A stretch of 64,000 bases of DNA from Solibacter sp039934035. GTDB taxonomy: Bacteria; Acidobacteriota; Terriglobia; Bryobacterales; Bryobacteraceae. Under the pieces are notes generated by a model. That model ran no database searches. It had not been told where the DNA came from and saw only the letters and a program-made list of their open reading frames with translations. Location of the stretch: positions 62,001 through 126,000 of the forward strand of contig JBDTMZ010000168.1 in NCBI GenBank assembly GCA_039934035.1, in the 5' to 3' direction. The position numbers and the translations under genes were made by a program. Shown here one piece after another: positions 33,462 through 41,455 of the stretch. The stretch's first letter is position 1, and each line of letters starts with the position of its first letter.

Positions 33462-35348
33462 ATGGCAACGATACTTGAAGGCATCGATTCTCCGGAGCAG
33501 GTTAAGAAGCTTTCGCTTTCCGAACTGGACCAGCTCGCTGCTGAGATTCGGGAACGGATGATCACCGTTCTTTCCCACAACGGCGGACACCTTGGGCCCA
33601 ATCTGGGCGTTGTGGAACTGACCATCGCGCTGCACTATGTCTTCAATACGCCCGCCGACAGCTTCCTCTTCGACGTGAGCCATCAGGCCTACGTGCACAA
33701 ACTCCTGACCGGGCGCCAGAAGCAGTTCGATACCATCCGGACTCCCGGCGGACTCAACGGCTTCATGCTGCGCACCGAAAGCGAGCACGATTGCTACGGC
33801 GCCGGGCACGCCGGCACCGCGCTATCCGCCGCGCTGGGAATGGCCACGGCGCGCGACATGCAGGGCGGCAAGGAACATGTGGTCGCCGTGGCAGGGGATG
33901 CCGCTTTCACCTGCGGCATCACTTACGAGGCGCTCAATAATATCGCGCACCACACCAAGCGCCTGATTGTCGTGCTCAACGACAACGAATGGTCCATCGA
34001 CAAGAATGTCGGCGCCATTGCCAGTTACCTCAATAAAATCGTAACCAGCCCGCGCTTCGATTACTTACATGAAGCTGCCGGCAAACTGGTCGAAAAAGTT
34101 GGCGGCGAAACCGCGCTGCGCATGGCTCGGAAGGCGGAAGAAGTCGCCAAGGGCATGTTATGGCCTAGCGTGATTTTCGAAGAGCTCGGCCTCAAATACT
34201 TTGGACCCATCGATGGCCACGACACAGCCACGCTGATCAAGACTTTCGAATTCCTGAAGAAGCAGGACCGTCCCGTTCTCCTGCATGTGCTCACCCAAAA
34301 AGGCAACGGCTTCGAGCCCGCCATGCAGAAGCAGAAGAAATTCCACGGCCTTGGACCCTACGACCCCGAGACCGGCGAAACCAAGCCGCTGGGCCGCCGC
34401 ACCTACTCCGAAGTCTTCGCCGACACCCTGGTGAAACTCGCCGATAGCGATCCCAAAGTGGTCGCGATCACTGCCGCGATGCCCAACGGCACCGGCCTCG
34501 ATCGCTTCCAGCCGCATCACCCCGACAAGTACTTCGATGTGGGCATTGCCGAAGAGCACGCCGTGCTGTTCGCCGCCGGACTGGCGACCAAGGGCTTCAA
34601 ACCCTTCTGCGCGATCTATTCCACCTTCCTGCAGCGCGCCTTCGACCCCATCGTGCACGACGTCTGCCTGCAGAATCTGCCGGTCGTGTTCTGCATGGAT
34701 CGCGGCAGTCTGTCCGCGGACGACGGCCCCACGCATCACGGCCTGTTCGATATCAGCTATCTCCGCTCCGTGCCCAACCTCGTACACATGGTTCCGAAAG
34801 ACGAAGACGAACTCGCGGATATGCTTTTCACGGCCAAGCAATGGAATGGCCCCATCGCCGTGCGCTATCCGCGCGGACTGGGTCCCGGAAAGCCTGTGAA
34901 GGACGTGCCGCGCGCCATCCCCGTCGGTAAGGCGGAACTCCTGCAGCACAGCGATCACGATCGCGTGGCGATCTTTGCTCTTGGCGCTCTCGTTCCCATG
35001 GCGGAAGAGATTGCACGCAAGCTCGAAGGCGAGGGCATTCCCACAGCAGTTGTGAATGCGCGCTTCGCCAAGCCCATCGACGTCGAGATGCTCGAATTCT
35101 TCGCCCGCTCGGCGGAAGTCATCCTCACCCTGGAAGATCACGTTCTCCGCGGCGGCTTCGGCAGTGCGGTGCTGGAAGAATTGAACCTGCTCGGGCTCTC
35201 GACGCCCGTGGTTCGCATCGGCTGGCCCGATCAGTTCATCGAGCATGGCAAGCTGGAAGCGTTGCGCGCCAAGTACGGCATCACGCCGGAGGGGGCATTT
35301 GAAAAACTGCGTCCCCTTCTCAAGATTCGAGAAAAGCAGCCGGTATAA
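33462..35348 (+). CDS. dxs: 1-deoxy-D-xylulose-5-phosphate synthase
   Basis: Dxs condenses pyruvate and glyceraldehyde 3-phosphate, the first step of the MEP isoprenoid pathway. The 628-residue protein has the expected N-terminal SHNGGHLGPNLGVVELTIALH and DVSHQAYVHKLLTGR, the thiamine-diphosphate motif VAGDAAFTCGITYEALNNI, then DGHDTATLIKTFEF, DVGIAEEHAVLFAAGLA and AIYSTFLQRAFDPIVHDVCLQNLPVVFCMDRG. ATG 33462 fits the family; an in-frame GTG at 33450 is possible. The gene lies about 270 nt after the tRNAs. Confidence 0.95.
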   Translation: MATILEGIDSPEQVKKLSLSELDQLAAEIRERMITVLSHNGGHLGPNLGVVELTIALHYVFNTPADSFLFDVSHQAYVHKLLTGRQKQFDTIRTPGGLNGFMLRTESEHDCYGAGHAGTALSAALGMATARDMQGGKEHVVAVAGDAAFTCGITYEALNNIAHHTKRLIVVLNDNEWSIDKNVGAIASYLNKIVTSPRFDYLHEAAGKLVEKVGGETALRMARKAEEVAKGMLWPSVIFEELGLKYFGPIDGHDTATLIKTFEFLKKQDRPVLLHVLTQKGNGFEPAMQKQKKFHGLGPYDPETGETKPLGRRTYSEVFADTLVKLADSDPKVVAITAAMPNGTGLDRFQPHHPDKYFDVGIAEEHAVLFAAGLATKGFKPFCAIYSTFLQRAFDPIVHDVCLQNLPVVFCMDRGSLSADDGPTHHGLFDISYLRSVPNLVHMVPKDEDELADMLFTAKQWNGPIAVRYPRGLGPGKPVKDVPRAIPVGKAELLQHSDHDRVAIFALGALVPMAEEIARKLEGEGIPTAVVNARFAKPIDVEMLEFFARSAEVILTLEDHVLRGGFGSAVLEELNLLGLSTPVVRIGWPDQFIEHGKLEALRAKYGITPEGAFEKLRPLLKIREKQPV

Positions 35349-35354
35349 AGTCCC

Positions 35355-36689
35355 TTGTTGCTGCGCTACTTCACGGCCCTCCGATTTGCGTTTTTGTGTC
35401 TTCTGGCGTTGCCCTGTTCGGCGCAGCAGTGGGACGTATTGGGTCAGGCGGCGAGCGAGCTGTCGAAAGAGACCGGGCGCAAGCTGAATCTGGAATTCGA
35501 GCAGCGCAGCCGCTTTGAAGAACGTACGGGCACCACGTTCGGGCGCGACCCCGATATCGCCACCGGCCTGATTCGCACCCGCTTCGGACTCAACTACACG
35601 CCCGTGCCATGGTTGAAACTTTCGGGCATGGCGCAGGACGCCAGAGCCCCCTGGTATGGCGAGAACGCTCCCAACAGCGTGCGCGATCCACTGGACTGGC
35701 ACGAAGGCTACATCGAACTCTTCCCCGCGGCCAAGACCGGCTTCGGTCTCCTCGCCGGACGCAAGATGTTGAACTATGGCGAAGGCCGGCTGCTCGGCAC
35801 TCCCGAATGGGCTCCTCTCTCCAGGACCTACGACCAGGCGCGCGTCTACTGGCGCCGTCCCCACCTGCGTCTGGAGTTTCTGTTCGTCTCGCCGGTGAAG
35901 ATCCGGCTCGGCGAATTCAACCGTCCGGTGCTGGGCGACCGCGTATGGGGCACTTACAACTCCTTCCCCAACTTCTATAAGTCGCACCTGCTCGAGGTCT
36001 ACCTGTTGCGCCGCGAGCAGAACCGGCCCGGCGGATTTACCGGCGGAACCACGCGCGACGGCACCGATAAAATCGGCCACGAGACCTTTGGTTTCCGCCT
36101 GAACGGTCCGCTCACGCACGGCGTCAAGTACAGTCTGGAAGCAGCGCTACAGCACGGCAAAGTCGGTCCCGCAAATCACACGGCGGAAGCCTGGTTCGCC
36201 AGCCTGAGCCGTCACTGGACCGTGGGCGGCCACAACCTCGAGGCGATTACGGAGTACAAATTCGCGTCCGGCACGCCGAATCCCGCGGACCCCACGCGCT
36301 CCGGCACCTTCGATCAACTCTATCCGGCCAACCATGACAAGTTCGGCCACCAGGACATTTTCGGCTGGCGCAATATTCACAACGCCCGTTCCCAAGCCAC
36401 CTTCGGCATCACCAAGTCCCTCTCGCTGAACTTCATGTACAACAATTCGTGGCTGGCCAATGTCAAGGACGCGCTCTATAACGGCCAGGGACGCCAGATT
36501 GCACGCTCCGCCACCGGTACCGCCGGCCGCCACATCGGGCAGGGGACGGACCTCTTCGGCGCCTATAAACACGGGCACTTCACGCTGGGCGCCGGCTACG
36601 GACATTTCTTTTCGGGAGAGTTCGTCAGGAACGCGACTCCCGGCGTAGGGCCGACCTACCTCTACATCTTTCACAGTTATTCGCTCTAA
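35355..36689 (+). CDS. alginate-export-family outer-membrane porin
   Basis: The 444-residue protein begins at a TTG 6 nt after dxs, with a signal peptide (FAFLCLLALPCSAQQ). It shows the beta-barrel pattern of the Alginate_exp/AlgE family: NLEFEQRSRFEERTG, TRFGLNYTPVPWLKLSGMAQDAR, GRKMLNYGEGRLLGTPEW and DLFGAYKHGHFTLGAGYGHFFSGEF. Such barrels export polysaccharide or act as general porins; no alginate biosynthesis genes are nearby, so the ligand is open. Confidence 0.85.
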   Translation: MLLRYFTALRFAFLCLLALPCSAQQWDVLGQAASELSKETGRKLNLEFEQRSRFEERTGTTFGRDPDIATGLIRTRFGLNYTPVPWLKLSGMAQDARAPWYGENAPNSVRDPLDWHEGYIELFPAAKTGFGLLAGRKMLNYGEGRLLGTPEWAPLSRTYDQARVYWRRPHLRLEFLFVSPVKIRLGEFNRPVLGDRVWGTYNSFPNFYKSHLLEVYLLRREQNRPGGFTGGTTRDGTDKIGHETFGFRLNGPLTHGVKYSLEAALQHGKVGPANHTAEAWFASLSRHWTVGGHNLEAITEYKFASGTPNPADPTRSGTFDQLYPANHDKFGHQDIFGWRNIHNARSQATFGITKSLSLNFMYNNSWLANVKDALYNGQGRQIARSATGTAGRHIGQGTDLFGAYKHGHFTLGAGYGHFFSGEFVRNATPGVGPTYLYIFHSYSL

Positions 36690-36697
36690 GCGGCGCG

Positions 36698-38002
36698 CTA
36701 TTTGACGTGGCCTTCGCTCAGCAGCGGATCCAGGTCCTCCACGTCGACTTCGCCGTTCAAAACGCGCTCCGCGCGCGTCCGGTCGAATTCTCCCTCCCAG
36801 ATGGCGACCACCACCGTCGCCACGCCATTGCCCACCAGGTTCGTCAACGCGCGCATTTCCGACATGAAGCGATCCACACCCAGCAGCAGCGTAATCCCCG
36901 CGACCGGTACCGTGCCCAGCGCCGACAGCGTCGCCGCCAGCGTGATGAAGCCTCCGCCCGTCACTGCCGCCGCGCCCTTCGACGTGAGCATCAGCACCAG
37001 CAGCAGCGTGAATTCCTGGCTCCCGGTCAACGGCGTATTCGTCGCCTGCGCTACGAAAAGTGCGGCAATAGTAAGATAGATCGCGGTGCCGTCCAGATTG
37101 AAGGAGTAGCCGGAGGGCACCACCAAACCGACTACCGATTTCGAGCAGCCCAACTGCTCCAGCTTCACAATCATGCGCGGCAGAGCGACTTCGGACGACG
37201 AAGTCCCCAGCACCAGCAGCAACTCCTCCTTCAGATACTTCACCAGTTTCCAGAGGCTGAAACCGTGCAGGCGGGCGATGCCTCCCAACACCACGAAAAC
37301 GAAAAGCGCGCTCGTCAGATAGACGCAGAGCAGCAGTTTGCCCAGGGGCAGCAGCGTCTTCAAACCATATTTGCCGATGGTGAATGCCATGGCGCCGAAC
37401 GCCCCGATTGGCGCGGCCTTCATGATCAGTGCGATCACTTCAAACGTCAGGTGCGTCAGCGAGTCCGCAGCCTCCACAATCGCCTGGCGCTGCTGGTACG
37501 CCGCCAGCGCGATTCCAAACAGAATCGCAATCAGCAGCACCTGCAGAATCTCGCCGCTCGCGAAGGCGCCAATCAACGTGTCGGGAATGATGTGCAGCAG
37601 GAAATCCACGGTGTGCAATTGCTTGCCCTGCGTGGTGTATTGCTGTACGGATTTTAAGTCCAGCGTGGCGGCATTGGCGTTGATGCCCGCGCCCGGCTGC
37701 ACAGCCTTCACCACGAAGAATCCCACCAGCAGGGCGAGAGTCGTGACCACTTCGAAATAGGCCAGCGCCTTCAAACCCACGCGCCCGAGCTTGCCCATGT
37801 CTCCGATGCGCGCAATCCCCGTCACCACCGTAAGGAAGATGACCGGCGCGATCATCATGCGGATCAGTTTGATGAAGCCATCGCCCAGAGGCTTCATCGC
37901 CTCGCCGGCCGCGGGGAACAGCGACCCGAGTGCGATGCCCGCTGCGATGCCGGCAATCACGCGGAAGTAGAGCGTCCGATAAAAGGGAGGGCCTGCCGCC
38001 AC
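36698..38002 (-). CDS. dicarboxylate/amino acid:cation symporter (DctA/GltP type)
   Basis: The 434-residue DAACS-family transporter imports C4-dicarboxylates or acidic amino acids with protons or sodium. Recognised blocks are IAGIAAGIALGSLFPAAG, FIKLIRMMIAPVIFLTVVTGIA, the serine-rich re-entrant loop region LGTSSSEVALPRMI and the substrate-site SGYSFNLDGTAIYLTIAALFVAQA, plus the TSKGAAAVTGGGFITLAATL hairpin. All are typical. Convergent with the porin gene. Confidence 0.92.
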   Translation of the reverse strand: MAAGPPFYRTLYFRVIAGIAAGIALGSLFPAAGEAMKPLGDGFIKLIRMMIAPVIFLTVVTGIARIGDMGKLGRVGLKALAYFEVVTTLALLVGFFVVKAVQPGAGINANAATLDLKSVQQYTTQGKQLHTVDFLLHIIPDTLIGAFASGEILQVLLIAILFGIALAAYQQRQAIVEAADSLTHLTFEVIALIMKAAPIGAFGAMAFTIGKYGLKTLLPLGKLLLCVYLTSALFVFVVLGGIARLHGFSLWKLVKYLKEELLLVLGTSSSEVALPRMIVKLEQLGCSKSVVGLVVPSGYSFNLDGTAIYLTIAALFVAQATNTPLTGSQEFTLLLVLMLTSKGAAAVTGGGFITLAATLSALGTVPVAGITLLLGVDRFMSEMRALTNLVGNGVATVVVAIWEGEFDRTRAERVLNGEVDVEDLDPLLSEGHVK

Positions 38003-38148
38003 GAACTATACCGCCGCCGCGCGGGCCAGTTCAGCCCCATCGGGCAGCGCCTGCACATTCCGGCAGAGGTCGCGCAAACGCCGGCTCTGGGCGGTCGAAC
38101 TTGCCTGAAACCTGCGACGATTCACGCGTCCCCCTGTCAGCCAGATTT

Positions 38149-38826
38149 CTACTGCCGGACGGCCGCTTCTTCGCCGAAGCTCGTTACCTCGGCAGCTACC
38201 GGCTCGATGCGCGTGCGCAGGCGGGCCACCGTCGCGCCCTCGAATTCGAAGCGCTCCGTCAACAGGTCGGCAGGCGTGAAGCAACTGCGCGCGACACCCG
38301 CACGAGCGTGTTCGGTGCTGCGCGTCAGCACGTGATACAACTCGTGCGCCACCACGCGCGCCATCGCCCTGCCGTAAAGAAAATCGCGCTGCGCTCTGGC
38401 AGTCTGCGCCAGCGACGAGGACACGCTGCGCGTCAGCGCCGTGCAATTCAATTGACTGAAGGGGAGCACCTGACCGTCGCTGATCGATGTCGTGGCCAGA
38501 CTCTTGGTGGCGACCGCTGGGGCTTCGGCCGCACCGTAGCCGGGCGCCAGTCCGCAATTGCCGCTCAATTCCAACACCGCGAGCATTTCGGCGTTCGACT
38601 CTTCACCGGTCTGAGCGCCCACGCTGCGCCACTCGACGCTGTATCCCGCCTGACCCATCAGGACACTCACTTCGCGCTTCATTTCCGCCAAAGGTGCCGC
38701 GGGTTGGTTGTTGCCGCCCTTCAGATACACCACCAGCGTGGCATCCGCAGAGGCGGCCGACGGGGCCGAACTTGCGGGCACACTACCGAAGACGAGGCAC
38801 AACGTTGCCAGTAGACGCGCAGACAC
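38149..38826 (-). CDS. secreted protein with HExxH metalloprotease-like motif
   Basis: The 225-residue product has a signal peptide (LLATLCLVFGSVPASSAP). About residue 160 it carries ARVVAHELYHVLTRSTEHARAGVAR: HELYH matches the HExxH zinc motif, followed by a His and Gly at positions reminiscent of short metzincin-like peptidases. Paired cysteines (GNCG, LNCT, SCF) may form disulphides. No family name could be assigned. The remaining 145 nt to the symporter gene hold nothing clear. Confidence 0.6.
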   Translation of the reverse strand: MSARLLATLCLVFGSVPASSAPSAASADATLVVYLKGGNNQPAAPLAEMKREVSVLMGQAGYSVEWRSVGAQTGEESNAEMLAVLELSGNCGLAPGYGAAEAPAVATKSLATTSISDGQVLPFSQLNCTALTRSVSSSLAQTARAQRDFLYGRAMARVVAHELYHVLTRSTEHARAGVARSCFTPADLLTERFEFEGATVARLRTRIEPVAAEVTSFGEEAAVRQ

Positions 38827-38946
38827 GGCGCAAACCCACTGGCATTATATCCCATCCTCCGCGCCCGCTTCGGCGCGCCAATCCGCCGCGCCCGCCTCCG
38901 GGCGTCAACCCCCCGCGATTGCCTCGGCGCGTCGAACGATATTCAA

Positions 38947-39033
38947 CCGCGATCAACGCAGATAAACGCCGATAACACAGCGTTTTCTTACCTCCGTTTT
39001 CTTATCGGCGTGCATCGGCGTTCATCGGCGGCC
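38947..39033. repeat. inverted-repeat element, copy 2 (degenerate)
   Basis: The right arm (39003-39033, TATCGGCGTGCATCGGCGTT and onwards) is nearly identical to that of the element at 15578-15680. The left arm (38947-38975) is more degraded but still carries the GATNAACGC units and pairs partly with it. A short AAAGG/CCTTT stem with T-run lies just downstream at 39034-39052. It sits in the spacer before the end of the propeller gene. Confidence 0.65.
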
Positions 39034-39062
39034 AAAGGTTCCAGGCCTTTTTTCAGCAGCCT

Positions 39063-40121
39063 CTAGAGTTTCCCCAGATCGATCCTCCAAACATTCTGCT
39101 CCCGCAGATTCGACAGCCATACCGATCCATGAGCGGCGCGCACCGAATCGCCGCCCGCCCCGAGCCACTGCGCCACCACCTTATTGCTCGCCGGATCGAT
39201 TTTCGAAAGCGGCACTTGAAACACCGTCGCCCACACGTAGCCTTCGCCGAATGCCAGTTCGCCGCCCGTGCCCGGTATGCCCAGTTCGATATTCGCCACC
39301 ACCTTGCGCGATTTCATATCGACCCGCGACACCGTGCCGTCGCCCTGATTCAGCGTCCAGACCGAACCCGCTCCCATCGTCAGGAAGCGCGGGCCGGGAC
39401 CCACGGGAATCGTGTCCGTGACCGCGTTCGTCTTCGCATCCACGCGCGTCACGACGCTCTTCTCCGGACTGCTCACCCAGATCGCCCCGTCCCCATAAAC
39501 GCAGGAGACCGACCCGGGCGCGACCGCGATCTCCGCCGTCACCTGATTCGTCGCCGGATCAATCCGCGACAGCGTGCCCTTGATGTCACTCACCATCCAC
39601 ACCGCATCCGGCGAAGACACCAGGCCGCCTTCGCTGTTCGCCGGTCCCACGGGAATCGTCGCCGCCACCTGATTCGTCTTTACGTCGATGCGGGCCAGTG
39701 CCGGTTTGGCTCCATTCTCCGTACCGGGCCGGTCGCCGCACAGCGGCACCCACACACTGCCAAAGCCCGCGGCCAGTCCAGAGCAGGGCCGCTTGCCCAC
39801 CTCAATATTCGCCACCGCCAGATTGCTCTTCACGTCGAGCCGGTGGACTGTGTTCTTCGGGCCGTTGGACACCCAAATCGCATCGTCGGTCATCACCTGC
39901 CAGTCCGGAGTGCCCGGCAATGGAAAGACCGCGGCCGGCGTGATCGCCGTCATCTCGCGCTTCACCGCGGGGTCGCTGACTCCGGTGCGCGGCGGACGCT
40001 TCGGCCGTTCCTTCTTCTCCGCTGCCGGCGCCGCCGGATCCTGTCCGAAGACCAGTAGCAGGGGCATGCAGGCGCCAAAACTGACTGTCCCGATGGTTCG
40101 TAGAATTTGTTTGGTCGTCAT
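39063..40121 (-). CDS. secreted Vgb-like beta-propeller protein (paralogue B)
   Basis: ATG 40121 gives 352 residues with an N-terminal signal region (TIGTVSFGACMPLLLVFGQD) and a Lys/Pro-rich linker. It then has six or seven repeats of the type SVWV..CGDG.LARIDVKTNQVAATIPVG. This is the virginiamycin-B-lyase-like/YVTN propeller fold. Catalysis is not implied: in environmental genomes most such proteins are probably binding proteins. The frame stays open upstream through the neighbouring gene, but the signal peptide supports this start. It lies 8 nt downstream of its paralogue, in one operon. Confidence 0.8.
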   Translation of the reverse strand: MTTKQILRTIGTVSFGACMPLLLVFGQDPAAPAAEKKERPKRPPRTGVSDPAVKREMTAITPAAVFPLPGTPDWQVMTDDAIWVSNGPKNTVHRLDVKSNLAVANIEVGKRPCSGLAAGFGSVWVPLCGDRPGTENGAKPALARIDVKTNQVAATIPVGPANSEGGLVSSPDAVWMVSDIKGTLSRIDPATNQVTAEIAVAPGSVSCVYGDGAIWVSSPEKSVVTRVDAKTNAVTDTIPVGPGPRFLTMGAGSVWTLNQGDGTVSRVDMKSRKVVANIELGIPGTGGELAFGEGYVWATVFQVPLSKIDPASNKVVAQWLGAGGDSVRAAHGSVWLSNLREQNVWRIDLGKL

Positions 40122-40129
40122 TTGCTCCC

Positions 40130-41143
40130 CTATTCCGCCAGCGTTGCCGCGATGCGGCGCGTGTCCAACCGGATCACCTTGCCTGCCGCTTGATTCGCCA
40201 GCCACACCGTATTCTGCGTGGTCAGCAGATATCCCGAGCCCTCGCCATAGAACTGTTGCACCACTTTTTCCGCCTGCGGATCGATTCGCGTGATCGGAAA
40301 ACCGGTGATGCTGACCCATAGCGAGCCTTCGCCGAACGCCATCGCGCCGCCCGTAGCCGGAGCGCCCAATTCGATGGTCTTCGTCACCTTGTTCGTCTTG
40401 GGATCGATGCGGTCGATCTTGCCATCCTTCTCGCACAGCACCCACACGGAACTCTCGCCGAATGCCAGCGCGGTCGGACCACCCGACACTTCGATCGACT
40501 TGTCCACCAGGTTGGTTTGCGGATCCACGCGGAGCACGCGGTCTTCCGCCGGGCAGGTCAGCCACAATGCCGTCTCGCCGAATGCCAGCGTGTTGCAGTC
40601 CGCATAGACGCGGAATTCGGCCACCACTTCGTTCTGCACCGGGTCGATGCGAGAGAGCGTGCCGCGCCCATCTGTGAACATCCACACGCTGTCCGTCGTC
40701 GCGGCGATGCCCGCGCGCGCGTTCCCGGTGCCCGTGTTCAAGGTCTTGGTAATTTTGAAACTCTTCGTATCGAGCCGCGCCAGCGTGCCGTCCCCGCAAT
40801 TGGCCACCCAGAGGCTGTTGAACGCATTCACCAGGCCTCCGCAGGGCTGCTTGAGACCGGTGATGGCCTCGCCGAGTTTGCTCTCCTTGGCCTTTGGGTC
40901 CACCCGCGCCAGCCCGTCCTTCGCGGGAATCAGAACGGAATCGGCCAGCGCTAGCCAGGCGGGAGGCGCAGGCACCTCCAGTTCCGCCTCGCTCTTCAAC
41001 TCAGTGTAGGGAATCCGTATCCCTGGAGTTTTGATGCCGCCGGCGGGCGGCGCCGTACGTTTGATTTCCTTCTTGTCCGCGGCAATGCCGCTACTTACAA
41101 AGATGGCAAATAGTACATAACTTGTGCCTGTAACTAGACGCAT
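40130..41143 (-). CDS. secreted Vgb-like beta-propeller protein (paralogue A)
   Basis: ATG 41143, preceded by GAGGGAAA, gives 337 residues with a signal peptide (GTSYVLFAIFVSSGIAADKK). Repeats such as SLWVANCGDGTLARLDTKS, SVWMFTDGRGTLSRIDPVQ and SVWVLCEKDGKIDRIDPKT form a six- to seven-bladed propeller like that of paralogue B. The tandem pair probably arose by duplication. It is divergent from the PSD1-type gene, with about 310 nt between starts, so shared control is possible. Confidence 0.8.
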   Translation of the reverse strand: MRLVTGTSYVLFAIFVSSGIAADKKEIKRTAPPAGGIKTPGIRIPYTELKSEAELEVPAPPAWLALADSVLIPAKDGLARVDPKAKESKLGEAITGLKQPCGGLVNAFNSLWVANCGDGTLARLDTKSFKITKTLNTGTGNARAGIAATTDSVWMFTDGRGTLSRIDPVQNEVVAEFRVYADCNTLAFGETALWLTCPAEDRVLRVDPQTNLVDKSIEVSGGPTALAFGESSVWVLCEKDGKIDRIDPKTNKVTKTIELGAPATGGAMAFGEGSLWVSITGFPITRIDPQAEKVVQQFYGEGSGYLLTTQNTVWLANQAAGKVIRLDTRRIAATLAE

Positions 41144-41282
41144 GGCATTTCCCTCTGGGTGATGTGATTGACTAACACGCCGACGTGGGATGCTTTCCGC
41201 GTAACGGGACGGAAATGAGGCGGCACGGCCTCGGAAGGTTTTCCCGAGTATAGCGCGGAACTCCCCGCCAGTGGAAGGTTTC

Positions 41283-41311
41283 TTGACATATTTGCCAGCA
41301 AATGCTACAAC
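41283..41311 (+). promoter_or_regulatory. sigma-70-like promoter for the PSD1/DUF1501 operon
   Basis: TTGACA (41283-41288) is followed after 17 nt by TACAAC (41306-41311), a good -35 and fair -10. It would give a leader of about 140 nt before ATG 41456, in the 312-nt divergent spacer next to the propeller operon. Confidence 0.45.
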
Positions 41312-41455
41312 TTGCTTCATCGGTTCCACCGGCCGCATGCACTCCGGCCGTATCGCCCCTGTCTGGCGCGATTCTCCCCTGTCTGGAAACCCGATCCCCT
41401 GTTGCGTCGCTTTCTTCCCGGGTCTTTCACTCGGATTTACGGATCAGACGCTACT

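Noticed and set aside
34158..36119. Long antisense frame across dxs and the porin gene
   Set aside because: It crosses the junction of two well-recognised plus-strand genes and has no domain; a GC-bias artefact.
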